From Acidobacteriota bacterium (GTDB lineage Bacteria; Acidobacteriota; Holophagae; Acanthopleuribacterales; Acanthopleuribacteraceae): DNA of 54,005 nucleotides. The notes beneath the pieces are model-generated. The model was not told the DNA's origin. It saw only the letters and a program-made list of their open reading frames with translations, and ran no database searches. This document shows positions 1-8,036 of the stretch, piece after piece. The stretch is taken from positions 1 to 54,005 of the forward strand of contig PDUC01000048.1 in NCBI GenBank assembly GCA_002747255.1. Direction: 5' to 3'. Position 1 is the stretch's first letter, and the number at the start of each line of letters is the position of its first letter. A program made the position numbers and the translations under genes.

Positions 1-378
1 TAAATGATCGCCTACTGAACAACCCATCATTTTGTGAATGGCTTTCTTATATAAACATCTGTGTTTATCTGTGTTCATCTGTGGTTCCTTTTTTTAACCG
101 CAGATGAACACGAATAATTTGTAACCACGAATGAACACGAATTGACACGAATGTTTTTCAGGGTATCAGTTTGGAATGGAACTGAGTATGGGACAAATAA
201 ATAGTTTTTAATTGATGAAGAACGTTCAGAACCTCAAATGCACTGCCAATATCTCTGTGGGTGGTTTCCTTATCAATCGTATTTATTCGTGATCATCGGT
301 GTTTTTTTTAACCACAGATGAACACAGATGGACACAGATATTTTTTTCAGGATGATCCGCTGTCGTTCCTTCTTTCAA
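1..378. repeat. 465-bp tandem unit, copy 1
   Basis: First copy of a long direct repeat whose second copy starts at 466, giving a period of 465 bases. The unit has several parts: the start of a GxxExxY-like reading frame on the minus strand, CATCTGTG-type repeats (about 50-90), their reverse complement (about 100-155 and 310-345), and a second minus-strand GxxExxY-like fragment (about 200-285). The element CATCTGTGTTCATCTGTGG and its complement CCACAGATGAACACAGATG form near-perfect inverted repeats. Such CACAGATG repeats are common intergenic sequences in many bacteria. The unit probably continues beyond the left edge of the window. Confidence 0.85.
200..285 (-). pseudogene. fossil N-terminus of a GxxExxY-type gene (copy 1)
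   Basis: Read on the minus strand this gives the residues DKETTHRDIGSAFEVLNVL followed by unrelated sequence and a stop. The pattern (H/T-x-I-G-x-A-F-E-V-x-N-x-L) is the N-terminal signature of the GxxExxY family. The GxxExxY motif itself and the rest of the roughly 120-residue protein are missing. I see no intact start or ribosome binding site. Family assignment rests on a short motif. Confidence 0.5.
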
Positions 379-465
379 AAACTGGATATATTTGGGTTCT
401 GGTACGAACGCCTTTTTGAGAGTCAGCGGTTATGCTGTTTCTTTTTTATCATATGTCGATGCGAT

Positions 466-840
466 TAAATGATCGCCTACTGAACAACCCATCATTTTAT
501 GAATGGCTTTCTTATATTAACATCTGTGTTTATCTGTGTTCATCTGTGGTTCCTTTTTTAACCATCGCTAGATACGGATAATTTGTAACCACGAATGAAC
601 ACGAATTGACACGAATGTTTTTTAGGGTATCAGTTTGGAATAGTTTGTGTATGGGACAACCAAACAAATAGTTTTTAATTGATGAAGAACGTTCCGAACC
701 TCAAATGCACTGCCAATATCTCTGTGGATGGTTTCCTTATCAATCGTATTTATTCGTGATCATCGGTGTTTTTTTAACCACAGATGAACACAGATGGACA
801 CAGATATTTTTTTTCAGGATGATCCGCTGTCATTCCTTGT
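466..840. repeat. 465-bp tandem unit, copy 2
   Basis: Second copy of the unit that begins at base 1, nearly identical over about 375 bases up to the motif GATGATCCGCTGTC. Differences are a few substitutions (for example TTATATTAACATC for TTATATAAACATC) and small indels in T-runs. The stretch 379-465 between the copies has related text at 945-975 (AAAACTGGATATATTTG), so the real unit probably includes it. The high identity argues for recent duplication or gene conversion. Confidence 0.85.
665..752 (-). pseudogene. fossil N-terminus of a GxxExxY-type gene (copy 2)
   Basis: The same fragment as at 200-285, inside the second tandem unit. The residues read HRDIGSAFEVRNVLHQ, with Leu changed to Arg relative to copy 1. 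That is expected for sequence no longer under protein selection. Truncated in the same place as copy 1, so truncation came before duplication. Confidence 0.5.
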
Positions 841-925
841 TACCGCAAACCATGACCCAGCGTGTTTAGAACCTGAAATGAACAACCCATCATTTCGTGA
901 ATGGCTTTCTTATATAAACATCTGT
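840..925 (-). pseudogene. fossil N-terminus of a GxxExxY-type gene, best preserved
   Basis: On the minus strand this reads IHEMMGCSFQVLNTLGHGL then Arg and a stop codon. This closely matches the family start (MGCxFxVLNxLGxGLxExxYE), and the reading breaks off just before the GxxExxY motif would begin. The first bases of each tandem unit (about 1-60 and 466-525) encode the same KAIHKMMGCS start, which then diverges. The reading frame is open back to 1097 only by chance, through repeat DNA. Confidence 0.55.
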
Positions 926-978
926 GCTCATCTGTGGTTCCTTCTTTAAAAAAACTGGATATATTTGAGTGTCCTAAG
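868..978. repeat. partial third copy of the tandem unit
   Basis: This stretch repeats the start of the 465-bp unit (AACAACCCATCATTT, GTGAATGGCTTTCTTATATAAACATCTGTG, described here in parts) and the AAAACTGGATATATTTG segment. It lacks the internal inverted-repeat block, so it is a deleted copy. It ends the array on the right side. Confidence 0.7.
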
Positions 979-1002
979 TTGTACTCCTGAAATGATAGAA
1001 AG

Positions 1003-1434
1003 TTATTTGTCAAGATATGGTTTGAAGAATCTAATGACTTCTCTTTTTGAAATACCTGTATCAAGTAAATAAACGATGTAATTGCTCCAATTATCAAAGC
1101 GCTCCTCAGCGGGCCACGAAGAAATAAGAAGCATCTCAGCAGCTTCGTCCATGTTCTCGCAGAAGTATGTCATTACATGATTTGTTTTCTCTATTGCTAA
1201 TAAATGAAATAAATGGTCAATTCTTGAGACAGCTTCCTCTGCTAAGAAAATTGCTAACGGGTTTAGTTTAACCACTTCACTTAGAAAACGGTCAATCTCT
1301 GTTTCCTTTGTTTTTTTACTACAAACGATCATCACCATGGATTTTGAAAGATCTTCCATTATTTCTATACTTGAATTATTTTTCAGAGATCTGATCAATA
1401 TTTCACGGTTTAAATATTTTCCTATTTTAGTCAT
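1003..1434 (-). CDS. hypothetical protein, 143 aa
   Basis: A soluble, mostly helical protein of 143 residues with no signal peptide or membrane segment. The C-terminal half contains MTYFCENMDEAAEMLLISSW and then PAEERFDNWSNYIVYLLD. That pattern resembles small bacterial proteins of about this size that I know only as uncharacterised. The ATG at 1434 has no strong ribosome binding site. An open coding scrap ends 27 bases upstream on the same strand. A small soluble gene directly behind a larger damaged ORF fits an immunity-type gene left after its toxin decayed, but that is inference from layout only. Confidence 0.5.
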   Translation of the reverse strand: MTKIGKYLNREILIRSLKNNSSIEIMEDLSKSMVMIVCSKKTKETEIDRFLSEVVKLNPLAIFLAEEAVSRIDHLFHLLAIEKTNHVMTYFCENMDEAAEMLLISSWPAEERFDNWSNYIVYLLDTGISKREVIRFFKPYLDK

Positions 1435-1460
1435 ATTGATACGCCATTATTCTTGATAAA

Positions 1461-1628
1461 TTACTGGAGTGTTCTCATTTGTTCTTCAACTCGCCTCATA
1501 GTTCCCTCAACCTGTATTTTGTACTTCAATCCGGACAGTTTATCTCTATGCACTTCCAAAGTTTTTGTGCTGTGCGTCAAACTTTGTGAATTGACTTTGG
1601 TCCATGTGCTTCCAATTGTAACACAAGC
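1461..1628 (-). pseudogene. coding scrap upstream of the 143-aa gene
   Basis: A 55-codon open stretch on the minus strand with no start codon at its beginning; it is preceded in frame by TGA. It reads GSTWTKVNSQSLTH, then KLSGLKYKIQVEG, then RRVEEQMRTLQ and a stop. The composition (mixed polar and hydrophobic, an amphipathic end) looks protein-like. It is likely the C-terminal remnant of a larger gene. I do not recognise the family. The opposite-strand ORF at the same place (1453-1692) is Cys/Leu/Ser-rich and looks like a shadow. Confidence 0.3.
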
Positions 1629-1843
1629 TCATTTCCCTCTTTTTAAAATAAGCGTTGAACCTCTCTGGCTTTCGCCTGCCTTTGTCTTATGATTCCTGAT
1701 CTGGAAAGGTAAAGACATTTCGGTCAATAAGTCGCTCAAAACGCCAATGCACTTCGCGTTTTGTCCGTATCCTTGAAAGACAAAGTATATTCAGGTAAGA
1801 TAATCCGGTTATTTAATCTTTAATCGAATAAGTTTGGAACTGT

Positions 1844-2401
1844 ATGAGAATTTGGGATATCAACCCAGGATACCTGAATAAGCAAAGTTTACTGGCAGAG
1901 CATCGGGAGTTACATGAAATTGTTTCATTCATTATGAATAGGAAAAAAGACTATTCCAAGCTTCCGGAAATGCTTAGATGGCTAGATTATGGATGGGCTT
2001 TGACGACACGGCATAGTTTGTTGGCGGCTGAGATGGAATTGAGAAATTACCGTGAGTGTTCATCAGTCAACCTCCACACCAATGAGGGTCTATGGCCACC
2101 CGTCTACATAGATCAACCAAGTGCTCAGTTTCAAGTTTTGTCGGAAAAATACAGATCAACAGACAAAGGACGCATTAAACTACCAAGAACAGGTCAGGAA
2201 CTCTGGCGTCATCATAAGTACTCTATTATGGCCAGAGATATTGGCATGTATAAAGAAATTGGCAGAAAGGCCGCCAAAATGCATCCAAAAGATGATTTTT
2301 CAGAATTGCTATGTCTCAGACTCCTTTACGGGTTCCAGGCAACAGATTCCCTCATGGTCCATTCACGACCTCTTGAACCAGACGCAGCAAATAGCCGTTA
2401 G
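1844..2401 (+). CDS. pyrimidine-dimer DNA glycosylase (endonuclease V)-like protein, suspect C-terminus
   Basis: The first 70 residues (MRIWDINPGYLNKQSLLAEH, RELHEIVSF, then RWLDYGWALTTRHSLLAAEM) match the pattern of the T4 endonuclease V / Pyr_excise family. In T4 DenV the corresponding helix reads QHLMAEYRELPR and carries the catalytic Glu. Such enzymes cut the glycosyl bond at UV-induced pyrimidine dimers and nick the abasic site. The middle part (ELWRHHKYSIMARD) is also family-like. After residue about 152 the frame turns into low-quality sequence ending PDAANSR. The +1 frame over 2330-2462 instead reads SWSIHDLLNQTQQIAVRTGD then a plausible tail to a stop at 2460-2462. A frameshift near 2330 is therefore likely. 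Confidence 0.6.
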   Translation: MRIWDINPGYLNKQSLLAEHRELHEIVSFIMNRKKDYSKLPEMLRWLDYGWALTTRHSLLAAEMELRNYRECSSVNLHTNEGLWPPVYIDQPSAQFQVLSEKYRSTDKGRIKLPRTGQELWRHHKYSIMARDIGMYKEIGRKAAKMHPKDDFSELLCLRLLYGFQATDSLMVHSRPLEPDAANSR

Positions 2402-2523
2402 AACAGGAGATCCCTATTTAATGAACTCCACGGCTTTATGTGAACTTAAAGTCTGGCTATAACACACCGTTTGACCTTATACTGTGGTCCAAGGGCACCA
2501 TCCACACAGACATAGGAGGAAAC

Positions 2524-3066
2524 ATGGCAAGACCCAAGGATAAAGAAAGTTTAATTGAAGCGGCAGTTAATCAATTTGAGAAACTGCGGGCATTGATTGA
2601 TTCCATGTCAGACGAAGCTTTGGCCACAGAGTTTGACTTTTCAAATGACGTGAAAAAGAAAGAAGCGCATTGGCAGCGAGACAAAAATCTCAGAGATATT
2701 GTCATTCACCTCCACGAGTGGCATCTTTTGCTTGTTAAGTGGATCAAGTCCAATACGGCTGGAAAAAAAACGGCTTTTCTTCCCGAACCGTATACATGGA
2801 AAACATACGGCGAAATGAACCAGGAATTTTGGAAAAAACATCAAAATACACCTCTTGACAACGCCAGCAAGATGGTTCTATCGAGTCATGCAGAAGTGCT
2901 AGACCTCCTGCAGTCTTTTTCTAATGAAGAACTCTTTACAAAGAAATACTTTAACTGGACGGGAACAACGAACCTTGGAAGTTATTGTATATCTTCTACC
3001 TCCAGCCATTATGACTGGGCTATAAAAAAAATACGCGCACATATAAGGAAGTTTCCCAAACGGTAA
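2524..3066 (+). CDS. ClbS/DfsB (DUF1706) family four-helix protein
   Basis: 180-residue soluble protein starting at the ATG at 2524, which follows a clear ribosome binding site (AGGAGG at 2515-2520). The start MARPKDKESLIEAA, the helix QFEKLRALIDSMSD, the motif RDIVIHLHEWHLLLVKW and the C-terminal SHYDWAIKKIRAHIR follow the ClbS/DfsB pattern. Members are DinB-like four-helix bundles. The best-known member, ClbS, protects colibactin producers by hydrolysing the warhead, but most members are uncharacterised, so a detoxifying role here is only possible. The upstream frame to 2440 is not supported. Confidence 0.8.
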   Translation: MARPKDKESLIEAAVNQFEKLRALIDSMSDEALATEFDFSNDVKKKEAHWQRDKNLRDIVIHLHEWHLLLVKWIKSNTAGKKTAFLPEPYTWKTYGEMNQEFWKKHQNTPLDNASKMVLSSHAEVLDLLQSFSNEELFTKKYFNWTGTTNLGSYCISSTSSHYDWAIKKIRAHIRKFPKR

Positions 3067-3164
3067 AAAGGCAATCAACATGTCATTTCAACTGACGCTT
3101 ATTTGGTCGCACATGAGAACTCGCCATTGGGGAAAAGAGCAAAGTTTAAAGGATGGTCGGAGCC

Positions 3165-3974
3165 ATGATTCAAACACAAAGCGTAAGCAGCACACTGTAT
3201 GTACCGTTAATGGGGAACATCTATACATCGAAACATTTTAAAGAACTGCTATTTGATGAAAAAGCGCTTGAACTGGAATCGGCCATACCTCAAAACAACA
3301 TTGACATCATTAACAACGAGTACTATTATCTGGCATCCGCTTCGAGATATTACAACATGGATTTGGAAATAAAGACCTTTATTCAACAACACCCAAAGTG
3401 CAACATCATCAATATCGGGGCAGGCTTGGATACCTCTTTTTACAGAGTTAAAAGCAGCACAGCAACCTTTTACGAAATGGACTTGCCCCCTGTCATGGCA
3501 GAGAGAGCGAAACTTCTACCCGAACAGGAAAAGGATATTTACATTGAATGTTCTTTTCTCGATGTCGATCAATGGCTTAAAAGCATAAAAGACCCAAATC
3601 TGCCCAGCCTGCTGGTTATCTCTGGTGTTTTCTATTATTTTAAAAGAAAAGAAATAGACAGGTTCTTTTTTCAAATTAAAAACAAATTCAATTATTTAGA
3701 TGCCGTTTTTGACTGCAACAATCAAACAGCACTCAAAATTTCAAACCGATACGTGCGAAAAACAGGAAACAAAAACGCCCCCATGTATTTTTATATCAAC
3801 AATATTCACACTTATTTAAAACAACTCAACCTCGACATACAATTACTCAAAGAGTACATGTTTTATCATTACTCCAGAAAATTATTGAATAGAGCTTCTT
3901 TGGCCACAAAAATTAAAATGACAGTCTCCGACCTGTTTAAGATGGTCAAAATGGAACATCTGAAAATTAATTGA
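3165..3974 (+). CDS. leucine carboxyl methyltransferase-like SAM-dependent methyltransferase
   Basis: About 269 residues, class I SAM-dependent methyltransferase of the LCM (PF04072) type. The SAM-binding motif is NIINIGAGLDTSFYRV, followed by FYEMDLPPVMAERAKLL where the acidic residue would bind the SAM ribose. LLVISGVFYYF is the post-strand segment. Bacterial members methylate carboxyl or hydroxyl groups of small molecules or natural products; the substrate cannot be told. I prefer the ATG at 3165 to the one at 3153 because AAAGGATGG (3148-3156) gives a suitable ribosome binding site. It ends 3 bases before the PBP1C start, so the two are probably co-translated. Confidence 0.8.
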   Translation: MIQTQSVSSTLYVPLMGNIYTSKHFKELLFDEKALELESAIPQNNIDIINNEYYYLASASRYYNMDLEIKTFIQQHPKCNIINIGAGLDTSFYRVKSSTATFYEMDLPPVMAERAKLLPEQEKDIYIECSFLDVDQWLKSIKDPNLPSLLVISGVFYYFKRKEIDRFFFQIKNKFNYLDAVFDCNNQTALKISNRYVRKTGNKNAPMYFYINNIHTYLKQLNLDIQLLKEYMFYHYSRKLLNRASLATKIKMTVSDLFKMVKMEHLKIN

Positions 3975-3977
3975 GCG

Positions 3978-6365
3978 ATGGCAATAACCCCTTTCAAATA
4001 TCTTCAAAAACACAAAAAAAGCCTTCTGACAACAAGCTTGATGCTTTGTATTGTCTTCATCTTTTGGTTTGTTTTTTTCGCACTTCCCGACCCTCTATTT
4101 CAAGATCCGACTTCGACTGTCATCGAAGATCAACATGACCATTTATTGGGAGCGCGAATTGCGAAAGACGGACAATGGCGTTTCCCCGCTTTAAGTACCG
4201 TACCTGACAAGTTTGTAAAATGCATTGTGACCTTTGAAGATAAGCGTTTTTTTCATCATCCCGGAGTGGACCCGCTGGCCATGATGAGAGCGGTTGTTCA
4301 GAACATGGAGGCAGGTGAAATTCAAAGCGGGGCCAGTACGTTGAGCATGCAGGTGATTCGCCTTTCGAGAAAAGGCAAAGCGCGAACCTATGTGGAAAAA
4401 GTGGTTGAATCCATACTGGCTTTGAGGTTGGAACTTCGGTTCAACAAGCGTGACATACTCGCTCTGTATGCTTCCCATGCGCCTTTTGGCGGTAATGTCG
4501 TCGGCTTGGATGCCGCATCCTGGCGATATTTCAGCCGTTCGCCCAATCAGTTATCCTGGGCAGAGACCGCTACGCTCGCTGTTTTACCCAACGCGCCTTC
4601 TCTGATTCATCCGGGAAGAAACCGGGAGGCCCTGCTCAAAAAAAGAAACCTCCTCCTTCGTGCATTGCTGGAAGCAAACTCCATAGACAAGAACACTTAT
4701 GAATTATCGCTCCTGGAAGACATTCCCGAAAAACCAAGGCCTCTGCCAGATGAAGCACCTCATCTGCTGGGCCGCATGCTACAAAGACAACCGGGCCAAC
4801 GCATTGAGACGACACTCGACCGAGAGTTACAAGCCAAAGCTCGCAAAATCCTTCAAAAGTACCATCGAAAACTCATTCTAAACGACATTCACAACGGTGC
4901 CATCGTGGTCGTTGAGAACCAAACAGCACAGGTGAAGGTCTACCTTGGCAACAGCGGCAATCCCTATAGCGGAAAAAATGAACAAGCTGTTGATATGATA
5001 CCTGCACTGCGATCCACAGGCAGCCTTCTTAAACCCTTTTTGTATGCCGGCCTGCTTCAAGACGGCAAAATTCTGCCGCAAAGCCTGCTGCCGGACATCC
5101 CCACCAACTTCAGTGGTTATTCACCCAAAAACTTCAATTTTCAGTATGAAGGTGCCGTACCAGCCGATCTGGCTCTGGCACGCTCTCTCAATATCCCCGC
5201 CGTTAGAATGCAGCGCATGTACGGAACAGAAAAGTTTCTGCAACTCTTGAAATCAACGGGTCTCAAGAGTCTGGACAAACCAGCAAGCTACTATGGCCTG
5301 GCTTTAGTTCTCGGTGGGGCTGAAAGCTCCATGTGGCAACTCGTCACGGCCTATTCCGGGCTGGCTCGCACACTTTGGAATCACGAGCACCTTCACAATT
5401 GGAATACCGACCGAGCCTTCATGGAACCGTCCTTTTTGAGGAAGACACAAGAGCATGCCGATCGCTTCCACACGAACACCCCGTTGAATCCCGGCGCCAT
5501 CTGGCACACTCTGGAAGCCTTAAAACAGGTTGACCGACCGGAAGCACACGGGCTTTGGCAGTACTTTAACTCAGCAACACCCATCGCCTGGAAAACCGGA
5601 ACCAGCTTCGGGTTCAGGGATGCCTGGGCTATCGGGTTAAATACCAAGTACACGGTTGCCGTTTGGGTGGGAAACGCCGATGGGGAAGGCCGTCCGGGTT
5701 TGACGGGCATCTCAGCGGCGGCACCTATTTTATTTGAAGTTCTGAGAATTCTCGATTCTGAAGACTCCTGGTTCGCAAAGCCCGGAGAAATGCTGGTGCA
5801 AGCAGAAGTTTGCGCTCAGTCCGGTTTCAAATTAAACCGCTACTGCACATCTTCAAGGCAAACCACTATTCCCAAACAAGGTCTCAAAAGTGAGCCCTGT
5901 CCCTATCACAAAAGACTTTGGCTCGATGCCTCGGAAACCTTTCGCGTCAACAGCAACTGCTATCCCGTACATGAAATGACTGCCGTCAACTGGTTTGTAC
6001 TTCCACCTGGCATGGCCTGGTTTTACCGGCAGTCTCATCCCTCTTACAAACCTCCGCCTCCGTTTAAAGACGAATGTCAAACCGGATCCGAAGAGGACAT
6101 TCTGGATATCGTCTATCCCCAAAAAAACGCCAAAATTCTGGTTCCAGTGGAGCTTACCGGTAAAGTCGGTCGATCCGTCTTTGAAGCTGTCCACCAAATT
6201 CAAGGAAAAACCATTTACTGGCACCTGGACGAAGAGTACCTCGGAGAAACCCGGAGCTTCCACCAAATGGCCATCTATCCCAAACCGGGTATTCACACCC
6301 TGACACTCATTGACGAAGACGGTCATCGAACAGAGCGCGTGTTTGAGTTTCTTGAGAATGATTGA
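3978..6365 (+). CDS. pbpC: penicillin-binding protein 1C
   Basis: 795-residue bifunctional peptidoglycan synthase. A transmembrane anchor lies at about 15-35. The GT51 glycosyltransferase domain (about 65-230) contains EDKRFFHHPGVDPLAMMRA with the catalytic Glu and GASTLSMQVIRL. The transpeptidase domain (about 290-590) has the active-site Ser in STGSLLKP, then SLNIPAV and KTGTSFGFRDAW. A C-terminal beta domain (about 700-795) fits the BiPBP_C type of PBP1C. In Escherichia coli pbpC sits next to an alpha-2-macroglobulin gene; none is here, and a methyltransferase gene takes the upstream place. Length and domain order are normal for the family. Confidence 0.93.
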   Translation: MAITPFKYLQKHKKSLLTTSLMLCIVFIFWFVFFALPDPLFQDPTSTVIEDQHDHLLGARIAKDGQWRFPALSTVPDKFVKCIVTFEDKRFFHHPGVDPLAMMRAVVQNMEAGEIQSGASTLSMQVIRLSRKGKARTYVEKVVESILALRLELRFNKRDILALYASHAPFGGNVVGLDAASWRYFSRSPNQLSWAETATLAVLPNAPSLIHPGRNREALLKKRNLLLRALLEANSIDKNTYELSLLEDIPEKPRPLPDEAPHLLGRMLQRQPGQRIETTLDRELQAKARKILQKYHRKLILNDIHNGAIVVVENQTAQVKVYLGNSGNPYSGKNEQAVDMIPALRSTGSLLKPFLYAGLLQDGKILPQSLLPDIPTNFSGYSPKNFNFQYEGAVPADLALARSLNIPAVRMQRMYGTEKFLQLLKSTGLKSLDKPASYYGLALVLGGAESSMWQLVTAYSGLARTLWNHEHLHNWNTDRAFMEPSFLRKTQEHADRFHTNTPLNPGAIWHTLEALKQVDRPEAHGLWQYFNSATPIAWKTGTSFGFRDAWAIGLNTKYTVAVWVGNADGEGRPGLTGISAAAPILFEVLRILDSEDSWFAKPGEMLVQAEVCAQSGFKLNRYCTSSRQTTIPKQGLKSEPCPYHKRLWLDASETFRVNSNCYPVHEMTAVNWFVLPPGMAWFYRQSHPSYKPPPPFKDECQTGSEEDILDIVYPQKNAKILVPVELTGKVGRSVFEAVHQIQGKTIYWHLDEEYLGETRSFHQMAIYPKPGIHTLTLIDEDGHRTERVFEFLEND

Positions 6366-6520
6366 AACTCACATTCCGTAGTTTATGACACGATGTGAAG
6401 TCCATTTTTACATATTGAATTAAAACGAGATAAAAAAAACTGAATACATGTTTTTTTTCTGACACCGTAGACAGGAAGACATGTTTACATGAGTAAGATA
6501 CGGAAACCATTCTCGGCAAA

Positions 6521-6580
6521 AAGGTTAACCCTAAAGACCTCATTGACGATAATGTTGCCCGGATTCTCGACTTGATCTAA
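6521..6580 (+). pseudogene. possible 3' scrap of an unknown gene
   Basis: A short open stretch reads KVNPKDLIDDNVARILDLI and then stops at 6578-6580. It has the look of a protein C-terminal helix but has no start and an in-frame stop about 36 bases upstream. It lies in the gap between pbpC and the propeller gene, which also contains a transposase remnant nearby at 7690-7900. I do not recognise the family. The rest of 6366-6598 shows nothing. Confidence 0.2.
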
Positions 6581-6598
6581 GAACATGGAACCATGCTT

Positions 6599-7600
6599 CT
6601 ATTTGATTGACAATTCACGTAATAGCTCTTCATGACTTTTGTTTGTTTCAAAAATGATCAATTTTCCTTCGTTAAAGACTGCCCATTTGTTGTCATTCAG
6701 GTAACAGAAGAAGGATGGGAAATACATAGAACCAAGCTTTGAAAAATCCATCCTCAATTGCCCCCATTTTTTAATGTTCGGATCAAAGACTTTAATGTAG
6801 CAATCAGTCCTGTTGATTCGCCTTCTTCTTTCCGTTAATACGAAACCTAAGTACTCATTATTAGTGCAACCAAAGGTATAATTGTATATACCAGGATTAT
6901 TATTTTCAGCAACAAATGATAGATCACTAACAGGGCGCTCTCCTTTATCTACTATCGAGTGTGTTTCTAAGTCCCATAGCATATAATGAATTTTCTGCTT
7001 TCTTCCCACTTCACCGAAAAAAAGTGCCCATTTTTGAAAGATATTTAAACGACACTCAAAGAAAGGAACAAAATCGTCTTCAGGATTAGAAAGTAACATC
7101 TCTCTTTGCTTTCCATCAGTAATATAGGCATAAATCACATTCTTTTGCTGGTCTTCAACCATACTCGATGATTTATGACGACTCTCGTATCTAATAGTCA
7201 AATACCAGTCAAGCCCATTAAAAAAATGTCGATGAGGGAGTATTTTCTCCGAGGATAAAAATTCCTGTTTACTAAAGTAATTAATCCTGAAGCCACTTTG
7301 ATCAATCAGTAGTATTTTATCATCCCAGGAGTATAAATTATATATCGAGCGAATCAGTTCTCCGGGACCTTCGCCTTGATTTGCCAGAAGAGTGACTTCA
7401 TAATTATTCGTATTGACTTGCCACAATTTTTGACCCGCGTCAGCGATGTACATAGTGCCTTCAACAAAATGGACTTGTTTGGGTTGCTCCAGTACATGTT
7501 CGTTATACTCATCGAATGAAAATAATTCTTTTGTAGCTGTTAGCTGTACCATATCGTCTTGATTGAAGATGACACTTAAGAAAATTGTAAACAACATCAT
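6599..7600 (-). CDS. 6-bladed beta-propeller protein, probably exported
   Basis: 333 residues. The N-terminus (MMLFTIFLSVIF) is a short hydrophobic segment that could be a signal peptide or anchor. The body alternates short beta-like stretches. It contains NQGEGPGELI, the glycine-rich motif seen in many 6-bladed beta-propeller proteins (NHL/6-bladed type), after MYIADAGQKLWQVNTN, a typical propeller blade. No catalytic residues are evident; such proteins usually bind ligands or partners outside the cytoplasm. The start at 7600 follows AGGAGATAA, a good ribosome binding site. It stands alone, with decayed DNA on both sides. Confidence 0.7.
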   Translation of the reverse strand: MMLFTIFLSVIFNQDDMVQLTATKELFSFDEYNEHVLEQPKQVHFVEGTMYIADAGQKLWQVNTNNYEVTLLANQGEGPGELIRSIYNLYSWDDKILLIDQSGFRINYFSKQEFLSSEKILPHRHFFNGLDWYLTIRYESRHKSSSMVEDQQKNVIYAYITDGKQREMLLSNPEDDFVPFFECRLNIFQKWALFFGEVGRKQKIHYMLWDLETHSIVDKGERPVSDLSFVAENNNPGIYNYTFGCTNNEYLGFVLTERRRRINRTDCYIKVFDPNIKKWGQLRMDFSKLGSMYFPSFFCYLNDNKWAVFNEGKLIIFETNKSHEELLRELSIK

Positions 7601-7689
7601 TTATCTCCTGTCTTGGTTACGCGGGAAATGGAATAATTGCTGTTTAGCTTAAGGTGATTTTGGGGCTTTGTCAATAAGGGTGAAACCTT

Positions 7690-7900
7690 TTTAAGTTTTG
7701 ATGGTCCGTTATTATAAACTCCACTTCGACAGGTAAAGGGTTGTCCTCATCGAGATAGACTTTCTTCCACTTATAAAACAGATTCACCTGAATCCCGAGC
7801 TCCTCACACAAATCGATGAAATCGGTTCATCATCCATCAGGTGTCTTCCAACTGCCTTTCATTTTTGTTCGCTTGTAGGGTGACATCGTTTTTTGACCAT
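7690..7900 (-). pseudogene. decayed IS3-type transposase OrfA
   Basis: The minus strand has a good ribosome binding site (AGGAGA) before an ATG at 7900. It reads MVKKRCHPTSEQK, then a stop, then in a shifted frame CEELGIQVNLFYKWKKVYLD. This matches the start of IS3-family OrfA proteins (basic N-terminus, SxEFK-like motif) and their helix-turn-helix (SDLCxELGISxxLFYxWKK). A stop and at least one frameshift break it, and no OrfB or terminal repeats are visible. The remaining gap (7601-7689 and 7901-8036) holds nothing else I can support. Confidence 0.6.
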
Positions 7901-8036
7901 TGAAATTCTCCTGTTCTATTTTAGTCGAATTCCATTTCCATCGTAAGCATTACAAGCTTCCTCAAACATGTATTGGAACGGGATTCTTTATCTCTCTTTC
8001 ACTGTAAGCGATAATTTAACCACCGTGTTCACCACC

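Noticed and set aside
1-978. CRISPR array
   Set aside because: Repeats are long, irregular and inverted, with no uniform short repeat plus unique spacer pattern, and no cas genes are present.
1453-1692. 79-aa plus-strand ORF
   Set aside because: Cys/Leu/Ser-rich composition typical of a shadow; the minus-strand frame of the same region reads more like protein.
5853-6326. 157-aa minus-strand ORF in pbpC
   Set aside because: Antisense shadow over the PBP1C C-terminal domain.
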